From an uncultured Clostridia bacterium (lineage in GTDB: Bacteria; Bacillota; Clostridia; Oscillospirales; Acutalibacteraceae), in contig CANQGK010000009.1 of NCBI GenBank assembly GCA_947623175.1, positions 1-64,000 of the forward strand: 64,000 nt of DNA, written 5' to 3'. The position numbers and the translations under genes are program-made. This document shows, piece by piece, positions 26,415 through 35,555 of the stretch. Within the stretch, counting starts at the first letter, position 1. Each line of letters opens with the position of its first letter. The notes under the pieces are model-generated. The model was not told the origin of the DNA. It ran no database searches and saw nothing but the letters and a program-made list of their open reading frames with translations.

Positions 26415-28247
26415 TTAATTCTCCGTAAAAGATTTTAACATGGAATTTTTGTCCAACCCTTCCGAAACGATCGAATCGTATACCTTTGCCGCCGGCACGA
26501 ATTTATTGTCTACGGCATGAAGCTTTAAAGCGCCTTTATATCCCGAATTTGCAAGCCTTGCCGCCAAATGCTCGCCTATTCCCCCGCTTTTTTCGCTCTC
26601 TTCGAAAACAGAAATCATATCGTACCGCATAAGCTTTTCCATAAAAGCATCGCTTAAAGGGTAGATTTTATTAAGCTTTATAATATTTAAGCCGCTGTCC
26701 TCTTGCTTTGCAAGGCAAGCCTCGGAATAGAGCCTGCCGTAGGTGACGATAGCTTTTTTTGAGCTTCCTTCGTTTATGCAATAATCGGCGGAAATATCAA
26801 ATTCGCCGCAGGGTTTTTCGCCGCCGCGCGGGTATCTTATCGCCGTAACCCCGTTTGCAATATCGGCGCTTTCCTCTATGCGGTAGGAAAGCTCCGCAAA
26901 GTTTGAGGGAGAGTAAACCGTAACGTTCGGTATAGAGGTGAGAAAGGAAACGTCAAAAAGCCCCTGGTGGGTAACGCCGTCCTCGCCGACTATTCCGGCG
27001 CGGTCGACAAGCAGTCGTATCGGAATATTCGCAATAGCGGCGTCGTGGATTATTTGATCGTAAGCGCGCTGTAAAAAGGAGGAATATACCAAAAAATAAG
27101 GTTTTAATCCGCCCTTTGCAAGCCCCGCCGCAAATATTACGGCATGCTGTTCGGCAATGCCCACGTCAAAAAATCTTTGCTTATATTCCTTGGCAAAGCC
27201 GGCAAGCCCCGTTCCCTCGGTCATAGCGGCGGTTACGGCGCAGATTTTATTGTCTTTAGCCGCCAATTCGCAAAGGGTATCGCCCGCCACCTTTGAAAAG
27301 GTGGGCTTATCGGCAAATTCCGCTCCGTCGTCGATATCAAAAGCGGATACGCCGTGATAATTTTTAGGACTGCTTTCCGCGTAGGAATAGCCTTTTCCTT
27401 TAGTGGTGATTACGTGTATTAATGAAGGTCTCGTATAGCTTTGCGCTATTTTAAAAAGCGACTCCAAAGCCAAAACGTCATGCCCGTCCACAGGTCCTAA
27501 ATAATTAAAGCCCATAGCGGTAAAAATGTTGTTTTTATAAATAATTCCCTTCACCGTTTCTTTTACGGTAAAAAGCGTATTGTTCAAAAATTTTCCGATA
27601 AGCGGAATTTTAAGCAAAAAACTGCTCAGCGCAAACTTGAAGCGGTGATATTTCGGCTTGTTGCGCATTTTGGTAAGACATCTTGCCATAACGCCGACGT
27701 TGCGCGAAATGGACATTTTATTGTCGTTGAGCACCACGATAAAATTGCTTCTGCCGACACCCGCGTTGTTGAGCGCTTCGTAAGCGATGCCTCCGGTCAT
27801 GGCGCCGTCGCCTATAACCGCAACTGCGGTGCCCTCTTCTCCCGTAATGCGCTTCGCTTTGTAAATACCGTACGCCGCGGATATCGAATTACTGCTGTGC
27901 CCGGTAATAACCGGATCGTGCTCGCTTTCCGCGGGGTTCATAAATCCCGAAAGTCCGCCCTCGGTTCTTATGGTGGAAAATTTTTCAAATCGTCCGGTCA
28001 AAAGCTTATGGGTATAGCATTGATGGCCGACGTCGAATATTATGGCGTCCTCGGGCGAGGAAAAAGCCCTGTGTAAAGCTACAGTCAACTCGACCGCACC
28101 GAGGTTGGAAGCCAAATGCCCGCCGTTTTTGGAAACGGTTCGGATAATACAGTCTCTGATTTCCCGACATAACGCTTCGAGAGCGTCGTCGTCAAGGTTT
28201 TTAACGTCGCGCGGAGATTTTATACTGTTTAAAATCGGATAATCCAA
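26415..28247 (-). CDS. dxs: 1-deoxy-D-xylulose-5-phosphate synthase
   Basis: The 610-residue protein is DXS. GHLASNLGAVELTVALHRAF gives the N-terminal TPP-binding region, VIGDGAMTGGIAYEALNNAG the GDG motif with the Mg/TPP site, and the transketolase-like domain has DVGIAEQHAVIFAAGLA and DRAGIVGEDGVTHQG. It condenses pyruvate and glyceraldehyde 3-phosphate, the first step of the MEP isoprenoid route, upstream in metabolism of the neighbouring ispA product. Full length. Confidence 0.97.
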   Translation of the reverse strand: MDYPILNSIKSPRDVKNLDDDALEALCREIRDCIIRTVSKNGGHLASNLGAVELTVALHRAFSSPEDAIIFDVGHQCYTHKLLTGRFEKFSTIRTEGGLSGFMNPAESEHDPVITGHSSNSISAAYGIYKAKRITGEEGTAVAVIGDGAMTGGIAYEALNNAGVGRSNFIVVLNDNKMSISRNVGVMARCLTKMRNKPKYHRFKFALSSFLLKIPLIGKFLNNTLFTVKETVKGIIYKNNIFTAMGFNYLGPVDGHDVLALESLFKIAQSYTRPSLIHVITTKGKGYSYAESSPKNYHGVSAFDIDDGAEFADKPTFSKVAGDTLCELAAKDNKICAVTAAMTEGTGLAGFAKEYKQRFFDVGIAEQHAVIFAAGLAKGGLKPYFLVYSSFLQRAYDQIIHDAAIANIPIRLLVDRAGIVGEDGVTHQGLFDVSFLTSIPNVTVYSPSNFAELSYRIEESADIANGVTAIRYPRGGEKPCGEFDISADYCINEGSSKKAIVTYGRLYSEACLAKQEDSGLNIIKLNKIYPLSDAFMEKLMRYDMISVFEESEKSGGIGEHLAARLANSGYKGALKLHAVDNKFVPAAKVYDSIVSEGLDKNSMLKSFTEN

Positions 28248-28265
28248 AGCTTAACATTCCTTATA

Positions 28266-29144
28266 TCAATGATTTCGGTCCAACAAAAAATCGGTCAGCT
28301 CGTAAAGCGTTTTTGTATCGCCGTCAAATTCATCGAGCGCGTCCAAAGCCATGTTTGAAAGCTTGGCGGCAACAGCAAAGGCTTTATCGACGCCGTAGAG
28401 GGTGACAAAGGTGGTTTTGCCGTTTTTTTCGTCGCTTCCTATAGGCTTACCAAGGGCCTTTTCGTTTGAGGTGACGTCTAAAATATCGTCTATTATCTGA
28501 AAGGCAAGCCCCAGATTATAACCGTATTTTGCGGCGCTGCGAAGGGTTTTTTCGTCCGATTTGCCTGCGGCAATACAGCCTATCGATACCGCCGCGATAA
28601 GCAAAGCTCCGGTTTTGCGCATATACATGTCCTGAAGCATTTTCTCATCCGGCGTGATTTTTTCAAAGCAAAGATCCAATACCTGTCCGCCTATCATACC
28701 GTGAATGCCGGCGTTTGAGGCTAAAAAGGATATAACCTTAAGCGCCGTATTTGACGGAACGTTTGCGTTGGCGGCGACAAAAAACGCCTCGGTAAGCAGG
28801 CTGTCTCCCGCAAGCAGCGCCGTATTTTCTCCGAAAGCCTTGTGACATGAAGGTTTTCCTCTGCGTAAGTCGTCATTATCCATACAAGGCAGATCGTCGT
28901 GTATTAAAGAATAGGTGTGTATCATTTCGACAGCCACGGCAAAATCGAGTGCGTCTTCCGCCTTTTTGCCGCAAAGTTTGCAAAATTCCATGGTAAGCGC
29001 CGGACGGATTCGTTTGCCGCCCAAAAGCATACTGTAACGCGCGGCTTTGAGAACCGAAGCGTAAGCGGCGTCGATTTCGGGATAAAGCTCGTTAAATCTT
29101 TTTTCGATTAAAGCGTTGTATTCGGCTAATTTCTCCTCAATCAA
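28266..29144 (-). CDS. ispA: Farnesyl/geranyl diphosphate synthase
   Basis: The 292-residue protein is a short-chain trans-prenyl synthase. The first Asp-rich motif is DDLPCMDND (about 84-92) and the second is DDILD (about 217-221); LLGGKRIRPAL and GQVLDL are also conserved. It condenses IPP with DMAPP and GPP to farnesyl diphosphate for quinone-type and undecaprenyl lipid precursors. It overlaps xseB by 8 bases and precedes dxs by 18. Confidence 0.96.
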   Translation of the reverse strand: MIEEKLAEYNALIEKRFNELYPEIDAAYASVLKAARYSMLLGGKRIRPALTMEFCKLCGKKAEDALDFAVAVEMIHTYSLIHDDLPCMDNDDLRRGKPSCHKAFGENTALLAGDSLLTEAFFVAANANVPSNTALKVISFLASNAGIHGMIGGQVLDLCFEKITPDEKMLQDMYMRKTGALLIAAVSIGCIAAGKSDEKTLRSAAKYGYNLGLAFQIIDDILDVTSNEKALGKPIGSDEKNGKTTFVTLYGVDKAFAVAAKLSNMALDALDEFDGDTKTLYELTDFLLDRNH

Positions 29145-29352
29145 TATCCTGCGCCTCCCCTTCGGCCTCGGTTAAGGAAATGATCTTATGCTCGGCTTTT
29201 TCGAGCGCCTTTCGGCATTCGTCGGTGTATGAAATACCCTTTTCGAAAAGCGCTATCGACTTTTCCAAAGAACATTCGCCGCTTTCAAGCTCGGATATTA
29301 TTTTTTCGAGCTCTTTGAGGTTATTTTCAAAATCTGTCTTTTTATCGGACAT
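29137..29352 (-). CDS. xseB: Exodeoxyribonuclease VII small subunit
   Basis: The 71-residue protein has the XseB pattern FENNLKELEKIISELESGECSLEKSIALFEKG, two helices forming a coiled coil that packs along XseA. ATG 29352 is chosen because AAGGAG lies at good distance; six more residues upstream would be read only from a worse start. It overlaps xseA by 11 and ispA by 8 bases. Confidence 0.95.
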   Translation of the reverse strand: MSDKKTDFENNLKELEKIISELESGECSLEKSIALFEKGISYTDECRKALEKAEHKIISLTEAEGEAQDID

Positions 29353-30565
29353 CTGTATTCTCCTTAACAATTTCGTTTACCGTGCAGTCAAGCTTACCGT
29401 CGCTTAAAGTAAGGGCTATATTATCTCCGGTATTCAAAACTTTTACCGAATTTACCGCCGCGCCGTCCTTTTCGACCGCCGCATAGCCGCGCGAGAGCGC
29501 TTTTAAGGGGCTTAAGCCGTCAAGTATAGCCGCCAGCCTTGCAAATTTAAGAGAAGCGTTTTTAAGCTCGGTTTTAACCGTTCCGCAGAGCCTGTCGTAA
29601 ATACGGTCAAGCTCAAGATAGCGCCGATCTAAAAGGCTGTCCTTCGGATTTTTGAAAATCGCGGAGTTAAGGCAGTATTCGAGGCGGGCTTTTGAAAGCT
29701 TGTATTTTGAAATAAGCAGGTTTTTTAAAACTGCTTCTTGTTTGTCGAGATTATCGATAATATCCTTGATATCGGGTACGGCAAGCTCTGCCGCCGCAGA
29801 GGGTGTGGGAGCGCGTAAATCGGCGACAAAATCGCAAATGGTAAAATCGGTTTCGTGCCCTATGGCGGATATTACCGGAACCGGCGATTCGTATATTTTG
29901 CGCGCCAATTCTTCACTGTTAAACGCCCATAAGTCCTCAATAGAGCCGCCGCCTCTGCCGATTATGATAAGATCTGCAACCGATGCGGAATAAAGTCGGT
30001 CAAGAGCTTCTGTCATTTCGGGTACCGCGTTTTCCCCCTGAACCGATACCGGACACATAATAATATCCGCTACAGGCCATCGGCGCGCCAAAATATTTAA
30101 AATATCCTGTACCGCCGCCCCTGTTTCGGAGGTTACCACCGCTATTTTTCGGGGAAATTTCGGCAGCTGTCGTTTATTTTCAGCGTCAAAAAGCCCCTCT
30201 TTTTGAAGCTTTTGCTTTATTTGCTCGAACTGTAAAGCGATATCGCCGATACCCGCCGGGTACATTTCCTCGGCGTAAAGCTGATACTGTCCGTCCTTTT
30301 CGTAGAGAGATACCCTGCCCCTGAGTATTACCTGCATACCGTCCCGAGGCGGGAATTTCAAACGGGCAGCGGCGGTTTTAAACATTACGCACCGCACGGC
30401 GGCGTCCTGACTTTTAAGCGAAAAATACAAATGCCCGCTTGCGTAATGGTTTTTAAAATTGGAAATTTCGCCCGTTACCGCTATATTGCAAAGCCGCGGA
30501 TCGCCCTCCATAAGAGAACGCACGTATAAATTAAGCTGTCTTACGGTTATAGCGTTTGTCTGCAT
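29342..30565 (-). CDS. xseA: Exodeoxyribonuclease VII large subunit
   Basis: The 407-residue protein has an N-terminal OB fold (ITVRQLNLYVRSLMEGDPRLCNIAVTGEISNFKNHYASGHLYFSLKS) and the catalytic part with GRGGGSIEDLWAFN and PVISAIGHETDFTICDFVADLRAPTPSAAAEL. It degrades single-stranded DNA with XseB. ATG 30565, one base after the nusB stop (TGATATG), fits the family N-terminus better than a TTG six codons earlier that would overlap nusB. Confidence 0.95.
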   Translation of the reverse strand: MQTNAITVRQLNLYVRSLMEGDPRLCNIAVTGEISNFKNHYASGHLYFSLKSQDAAVRCVMFKTAAARLKFPPRDGMQVILRGRVSLYEKDGQYQLYAEEMYPAGIGDIALQFEQIKQKLQKEGLFDAENKRQLPKFPRKIAVVTSETGAAVQDILNILARRWPVADIIMCPVSVQGENAVPEMTEALDRLYSASVADLIIIGRGGGSIEDLWAFNSEELARKIYESPVPVISAIGHETDFTICDFVADLRAPTPSAAAELAVPDIKDIIDNLDKQEAVLKNLLISKYKLSKARLEYCLNSAIFKNPKDSLLDRRYLELDRIYDRLCGTVKTELKNASLKFARLAAILDGLSPLKALSRGYAAVEKDGAAVNSVKVLNTGDNIALTLSDGKLDCTVNEIVKENTDVR

Positions 30566-30566
30566 A

Positions 30567-30959
30567 TCAGATTTTTTTGGCAACCGACGCCAAAATTCCG
30601 TTTACAAAAGAGGCGTCCTCTTTGGTGGCATACTTTTTGCAAAGCTCGACCGCCTCGTTTATGGAAACCGACGTAGGAATTTCATCGTAAAACTTTATTT
30701 CATATATGGCAAGTCTCAAAACCGACAAGGCGGTTTTGGAAATTCGCTCGATCCGCCAACCCACCGCATTTTCGGAAATAATCCCGTCGATACAGTCGAT
30801 GTTTTGAAAAACGCCCGAAAAAACGGTTTTAATATAATCGTCGGGCTCAAGCTCACGTACCTCGGCGGCAAGCTCCAAGATTTCGTCAACAGTCGCATCG
30901 TTAAAGGCTTTTTCGAAAATCAAAATAAAAGCCTCTTCGCGCGCCATTTTTCTCGTCAT
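30567..30959 (-). CDS. nusB: Transcription antitermination factor NusB
   Basis: The 130-residue all-helical protein matches NusB: REEAFILIFEKAF at the start, and late ALSVLRLAIYEIKFYDEIPTSVSINEAVELCKKYATKEDASFVNGILASV, the most conserved block. It binds boxA RNA with S10 in rRNA antitermination. It is the first gene of a ten-gene run (nusB to tyrS) and has a strong promoter at 30998-31026 and a GAGG site. Confidence 0.96.
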   Translation of the reverse strand: MTRKMAREEAFILIFEKAFNDATVDEILELAAEVRELEPDDYIKTVFSGVFQNIDCIDGIISENAVGWRIERISKTALSVLRLAIYEIKFYDEIPTSVSINEAVELCKKYATKEDASFVNGILASVAKKI

Positions 30960-30997
30960 AAAAATACCTCACAAAAACAGCGTAATATATTTAAATA

Positions 30998-31026
30998 ATT
31001 ATACACAAAAATATGCATAATTTCAA
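30998..31026 (-). promoter_or_regulatory. Sigma-A promoter of the nusB-tyrS operon
   Basis: TTGAAA (31021-31026), 17 bases, TATAAT (30998-31003) on the minus strand, 38 bases before the nusB ATG. Strong match; all ten downstream genes overlap or lie within 20 bases of each other, so it likely drives the whole run. Confidence 0.82.
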
Positions 31027-31030
31027 GCAT

Positions 31031-31064
31031 AAACCGCATATTTTTTTAAACCGCATATTTTTTT
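31031..31064. repeat. Tandem 17-bp AT-rich direct repeat
   Basis: Two exact head-to-tail copies of AAACCGCATATTTTTTT (31031-31047 and 31048-31064), followed by AAAC, lie between the nusB promoter and the terminator of the glycosidase gene. It is just upstream of the -35 (31021-31026), where an A/T-rich UP-element-like track would sit, though repeat slippage is a simpler view. Confidence 0.8.
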
Positions 31065-31080
31065 AAACTTTCAAAAAAAG

Positions 31081-31112
31081 AAAAGCCTTTATATTCTCAT
31101 ACAAAAGCTTTT
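31081..31112 (-). terminator. Terminator of the secreted glycosidase gene
   Basis: An inverted repeat (31081-31090, AAAAGCCTTT, with 31103-31112, AAAAGCTTTT) gives a stem of about 9 bp with one mismatch, 11 bases after the stop of the gene ending at 31123. On the minus strand it runs into CTTTTTTT. AT-rich stem, hence moderate confidence. Confidence 0.55.
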
Positions 31113-31122
31113 CCGCAAAAAA

Positions 31123-33345
31123 TTATAAATTTTCAAAAAGAGTTTTTTTCAAAATCACAAAGTCGGAAGCGTCGACGTAGCCGTCGATCGTCATATCGGC
31201 GTCGGCGGAATACGCATCATTATCGCTCAAAAGGAGTTTTTTGCATTTAATAAGATCAAGGATGTTTTTCTCGCCGTACACGGTGTATTGTGCCTCGACG
31301 TCATGCCAGGAAAGCATTTGCCCCGCGCTTCCGCCGAATAGGTGGCGACAGCGGTAATAAACGGGTTTTGCGCTTTTAAAGGAACCGTTTTCGTTTACCT
31401 CCATCATACCGAAATGCGCTTCGCCGTTCCACGCGTCGGAGGTCTGCATCATCGGCTCGTCGTAAAACTCGTAAATCACACAGCCCACAACGTAATCCTT
31501 GGCGTAATAGTCCTGTAAAGCGTCGATTAGCGGATCCCAAAACGATGGCTTAGAATAATCGGGATAAACGCTTTGACCGTTCCATACGTTAAACCACATA
31601 TTCGTTTCGCAGATAATTATCGGCTTGCCGAACAAATCGTAAATTTCCTTACCCGAGGCGTAATATTCGTTCGGATCCGAGCCGTAGGAAAACATATCCT
31701 GATACCAATCGTGACCGGTAATATCCCATTCTATGCCCACCTGCTTAAAATATTTGAGCATACCGTAATGAATCCAGGCGATATTGATAATGCGTTTTAC
31801 GTCGGTGCCGGCGCTTTTTATTCCCTCGGAAGCCGCCCTCACCTGCTTTGCTGTAACCTCGAGCGCAGAGGCGGAATAATTACCGATTTCGGTGCCCTGG
31901 GTTTCATAACCGGTCCAGCCCATCAGCGAAACGTCCATTTCGTTATCTATTTGAATATAGTCGATTTTTCCGCAGCCGTGCTTGCCGTCGTAGCGGGTGG
32001 CGTAAATTCTGAAATGAGTTTTGACGGCTTCAAGGTCAAGCTTTGCACCTGCGTCAAAGGTTCGGTTCGGAATATAAACCACCAGCATGACCTTAACGTT
32101 GTAAGCGTTGCAAAGCTTTACGGTTTTGTCTATATGAGAAAAATTATCCGCACCGTCGACGCGAAGCAGAGTGCATCCCGCGTCGCTTAACTGCTTTATT
32201 TGCAGCTCGAGATTGTCGGGGCGATAAGGCATTCCCCATCCCGGCGCATGCATAACGCTTCCCCAATTAAAATCCTTGCGGTAATCGAGTACCGGATCGC
32301 CCGAAAAATCATAATCGGGCTCGGGTTCCGGTTTTGTATAAGGACTGTCGGAGGTAAAGGCAAAATTATAAAAATTAAAGTCAAAATCAGAATTTTCGGC
32401 AGTCATTTCCAAAAATAAGGTTTTAATTTCCGCCGCATTCCATTTAGCAAAATCTTCTTCATACTCGGAAACATACCGCGATATATCGATTGAAACGTGA
32501 TTTATGCCCTTTTTAAGCGCTCCCGTATCGTAGCGTCGGCGCGCCGGCAGATCGCCCGAGGAGGTCGAAAGCCAAAATACCAAATTTGCTATGTCGACGT
32601 TTATCTCGACGTCAAATTCGATATACTTCGCATTTGTAATATCCACACCGTTGCCGTCGTTTATTGCAATTGAATCGGTGAAATCGGACTTCGTTCCCTT
32701 AGGCTTATGCCATTTCCAAAAGAGTCCTCTCTTTTCGAAAAGGGTATAAGGATAGGTATAGTCGGTCATAAATTCCGGTAAAAATTCGTCCGAGGTAAAT
32801 GCGGCGTTGGCAAATTTAAGAGAAAATTCCTTATTTTCGGCGGTTTGCGGAATTCCGCGTAAAAAGAGGGATTTTATAGCCGCCCTGTCATATTGAACCG
32901 CAGCAAAATTCGCGTAAGAAAGTACGTCGTTAAGGTTTATCACCACATGGTTCCAGCCGACTTTAAGCGGCGGAAGAAGGAAAAGCGCCCTTCCCGATTC
33001 CTCCCAGACGTTTGAGGAAAGCCAAAGCTGTAAATTATTGTCAACCTTAACGTCCGACCATACGTCCATTTCAAGGTAATCGGCTTTCGTCGTGTCGATC
33101 GTACTGCCGTCGGCGTTAAAATAGCCGAACTGTAACCTGCCGTTCGCTATTGAGGTATTGCCGATAACCTCCATGTCGCCGTAAAACATGGTTTTGTTTT
33201 CGTAAACGCTGTAAGGGTGGGTGTTGTTAATTGCCGGGATAATATCGGAATATTCGGCGGCGCTTATCGGCAAGGCGGTCAATAGCAAAACCACCGATAA
33301 AACGATCGCCGAGGCTTTGGAGAAAATAAGGTTTCTTCTGCTCAT
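31123..33345 (-). CDS. Secreted clan GH-A glycosidase with dockerin-like C-terminus
   Basis: The 740-residue protein has a signal peptide (SAIVLSVVLLLTALPISAA, cut near 30). Two beta-sandwich, carbohydrate-binding-like modules of about 150 residues follow (48-185 and 200-333), each ending in an FAFTSD-type strand. A Pro/Glu linker (337-346) leads to a TIM barrel (about 350-665). The barrel has the clan A pattern: IDYIQIDNE with acid/base E469 and PIIICETN with nucleophile E580. It most recalls GH53 endo-galactanase or GH5/GH39 enzymes; the family is not settled. The last 54 residues form a degenerate type I dockerin: repeat 2 (DMTIDGYVDASD) keeps Ca ligands, while repeat 1 (GEKNILDLIKCKK) has lost most. 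It would act on a plant or host polysaccharide outside the cell. No sugar-uptake gene is next to it. Confidence 0.8.
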   Translation of the reverse strand: MSRRNLIFSKASAIVLSVVLLLTALPISAAEYSDIIPAINNTHPYSVYENKTMFYGDMEVIGNTSIANGRLQFGYFNADGSTIDTTKADYLEMDVWSDVKVDNNLQLWLSSNVWEESGRALFLLPPLKVGWNHVVINLNDVLSYANFAAVQYDRAAIKSLFLRGIPQTAENKEFSLKFANAAFTSDEFLPEFMTDYTYPYTLFEKRGLFWKWHKPKGTKSDFTDSIAINDGNGVDITNAKYIEFDVEINVDIANLVFWLSTSSGDLPARRRYDTGALKKGINHVSIDISRYVSEYEEDFAKWNAAEIKTLFLEMTAENSDFDFNFYNFAFTSDSPYTKPEPEPDYDFSGDPVLDYRKDFNWGSVMHAPGWGMPYRPDNLELQIKQLSDAGCTLLRVDGADNFSHIDKTVKLCNAYNVKVMLVVYIPNRTFDAGAKLDLEAVKTHFRIYATRYDGKHGCGKIDYIQIDNEMDVSLMGWTGYETQGTEIGNYSASALEVTAKQVRAASEGIKSAGTDVKRIINIAWIHYGMLKYFKQVGIEWDITGHDWYQDMFSYGSDPNEYYASGKEIYDLFGKPIIICETNMWFNVWNGQSVYPDYSKPSFWDPLIDALQDYYAKDYVVGCVIYEFYDEPMMQTSDAWNGEAHFGMMEVNENGSFKSAKPVYYRCRHLFGGSAGQMLSWHDVEAQYTVYGEKNILDLIKCKKLLLSDNDAYSADADMTIDGYVDASDFVILKKTLFENL

Positions 33346-33386
33346 AATTTCACCCGCATTATATTAAGTTTATGATGTTTTAAAAA

Positions 33387-35474
33387 TTAAATATTGAACA
33401 ATAATTCGCCGTAGCTCGGATAGGGCCAATATTCGGGCGGAATAACGCTTTCCGCGCTGTCGGTAAACTCACGTATATCGCCCATAAGCTTTAATATTTT
33501 ATCGTGATACTCTCTCGCCCGTTCTATATTATCGGTTGTGACTTCGGCGGAAGCCACCTCCATTTTCAAAGACTCGGTAAGGGTGTAAATTTCCCTATTT
33601 GCGGCGCTCAAACGCGCTATCAGCCCTTCCTCTACCGAAGTATCGACGGCGGCTATACTCTTTTTGTTAAGCACCGCGCCGCAGAGCGAATCGGTGTATT
33701 TTGTAATCGCCGGTATAACCCCTCTGTTCATCATGTCTATAAGGGTAAGCGCCTCGATATGTACGGTTTTGGTATAGTTTTCGAGCACAATATCCACACG
33801 GGAATTGATTTCGGTACGGCTCAACACCTTATGCTTTTCAAACAGCGCGATATTACTTTCGCTCTTGAGCAACGGCAGAGCGTCCACCGTGCTTTTAAGG
33901 TTCAAAAGCCCTCTTTTTTCGGCTTCCGCTTTCCATTCGTCCGAATATCCGTCGCCGTTAAAGATGATTTTGCGGTGCTCTTGCATTACCTCTTTTATGA
34001 TAAGGTTGATTTCGGTATTGAGATCGTCCGCCTTTTCGAGTCGGTCGGCGAAGCTTTCGAAAACGTCGGCTGTCATAATATTAAGCATTACGTTGGTATC
34101 CGAAATCGAAGAAGCCGAGCCCAACATTCTGAATTCGAACTTGTTGCCGGTAAATGCAAAAGGCGAGGTGCGGTTGCGGTCGGTATTGTCCTTGCGTATT
34201 ACCGGAATAATATCGGCGCCGATATTCATCTTAATCCGCTTCGCATTATCGTGTTCTACGCCGTTTGCTATCGATTCGAGTATATCTGTAAGCTCGTCGC
34301 CCAAAAATATCGAAATTATAGCGGGCGGAGCCTCGTTTGCGCCCAAGCGGTGGTCGTTGCCGGCGGTGGCTACCGATATGCGCAATAATTCCTGATGCTC
34401 GTCGACAGCCTTGATTATTGCCGCCAAAGTCAGCAGAAACAGCGGGTTTTTATCGGGATTTTTGCCCGGCTTTAAAAAATTAATGCCGGTGTCGGTGCAA
34501 AGCGACCAATTATTATGCTTGCCGCTGCCGTTTACGCCGTCGTAAGGCTTTTCGTGCAATAGGCAGACAAGTCCGTGGCGCAAAGCGATTTTTTTCATCA
34601 TTTCCATGGTTATCTGGTTATGGTCGGCGGCAATATTCGTGGTGGTGAATACAGGCGCCAATTCATGCTGTGCGGGGGCTACTTCGTTGTGCTCGGTTTT
34701 GGCAAGCACGCCCAATTTCCAAAGCTCATCGTCAAGCTCGCGCATAAAGCTTGCCACTCGCGGCTTTATAACGCCGAAATAATGGTCGTTCATTTCCTGA
34801 CCTTTCGGCGGCATTGCGCCTATTAAGGTTCTCCCGCAAAAAATAAGGTCGGGACGCTTGTCGTAAAGCTTCTTATCCACAAGGAAATATTCCTGCTCGG
34901 GACCTACAGTCACGTTGACGCGCTTAACGTCGGTATATCCGAAAAGCCTCACGATTCTCAGCGCCTGCTTATTTATAGCCTCCATACTGCGAAGCAATGG
35001 CGTTTTTTGGTCGAGCGCCTCGCCCGAATAGGAGCAAAAGGCGGTGGGAATGCAAAGCGTTTCATCCTTTACAAAGGCGTACGAGCTCGGATCCCATGCG
35101 GTATATCCCCTCGCTTCGAATGTGGCGCGCAATCCTCCCGAGGGAAATGACGAGGCGTCCGGTTCACCCTTTATAAGCTCCTTACCCGAAAATTCCATAA
35201 TAATATGCCCGTCGTCGGTAGGACTTATGAAGCTGTCATGCTTTTCCGCCGTAATGCCGGTCAAGGGTTGGAACCAATGGGTAAAATGCGTGGCGCCTTT
35301 TTCGATAGCCCATTCCTTCATGGCATTTGCGACCGTGTCGGCAATGCCGCTGTCAATGGTTTTTCCCTCTTTCACGGTACTTTTTAAAGCTATGTAAATT
35401 TCCTCCGGCAGGCGTTCCTTCATAACCGAATCGTTAAAAACGTTGCTGCCGAAGATTTCGTATACTTTATTCAA
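33387..35474 (-). CDS. glnN: Glutamine synthetase type III
   Basis: The 695-residue protein is a GSIII enzyme. The N-terminal region has [12 protein letters not shown], the catalytic part includes [14 protein letters not shown] (metal-binding Glu), [19 protein letters not shown] and GSGKHNNWS, and [20 protein letters not shown] is the signature of type III. It makes glutamine from glutamate, ammonia and ATP. Start: TTG 35474. The bases ATGGGAGGTATATATTTG show that GGGAGG is the ribosome site for TTG, so the upstream ATG is part of that site rather than the start. A perfect sigma-A promoter stands 42 bases upstream. Monocistronic. Confidence 0.97.
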   Translation of the reverse strand: MNKVYEIFGSNVFNDSVMKERLPEEIYIALKSTVKEGKTIDSGIADTVANAMKEWAIEKGATHFTHWFQPLTGITAEKHDSFISPTDDGHIIMEFSGKELIKGEPDASSFPSGGLRATFEARGYTAWDPSSYAFVKDETLCIPTAFCSYSGEALDQKTPLLRSMEAINKQALRIVRLFGYTDVKRVNVTVGPEQEYFLVDKKLYDKRPDLIFCGRTLIGAMPPKGQEMNDHYFGVIKPRVASFMRELDDELWKLGVLAKTEHNEVAPAQHELAPVFTTTNIAADHNQITMEMMKKIALRHGLVCLLHEKPYDGVNGSGKHNNWSLCTDTGINFLKPGKNPDKNPLFLLTLAAIIKAVDEHQELLRISVATAGNDHRLGANEAPPAIISIFLGDELTDILESIANGVEHDNAKRIKMNIGADIIPVIRKDNTDRNRTSPFAFTGNKFEFRMLGSASSISDTNVMLNIMTADVFESFADRLEKADDLNTEINLIIKEVMQEHRKIIFNGDGYSDEWKAEAEKRGLLNLKSTVDALPLLKSESNIALFEKHKVLSRTEINSRVDIVLENYTKTVHIEALTLIDMMNRGVIPAITKYTDSLCGAVLNKKSIAAVDTSVEEGLIARLSAANREIYTLTESLKMEVASAEVTTDNIERAREYHDKILKLMGDIREFTDSAESVIPPEYWPYPSYGELLFNI

Positions 35475-35515
35475 ATATATACCTCCCATTTATATATAAA
35501 ATAAAGTTTATCTAA

Positions 35516-35544
35516 ATTATATTGCCTGCGTACGGTTTTGTCAA
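35516..35544 (-). promoter_or_regulatory. Consensus sigma-A promoter of glnN
   Basis: TTGACA (35539-35544), 17 bases, TATAAT (35516-35521) on the minus strand: both hexamers and spacing match the consensus exactly. It lies just after the stop of the transglutaminase-like gene and gives a leader of about 35 nt. No GlnR-type palindrome or riboswitch was seen in that leader. Confidence 0.87.
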
Positions 35545-35555
35545 TCAAAAACGTA

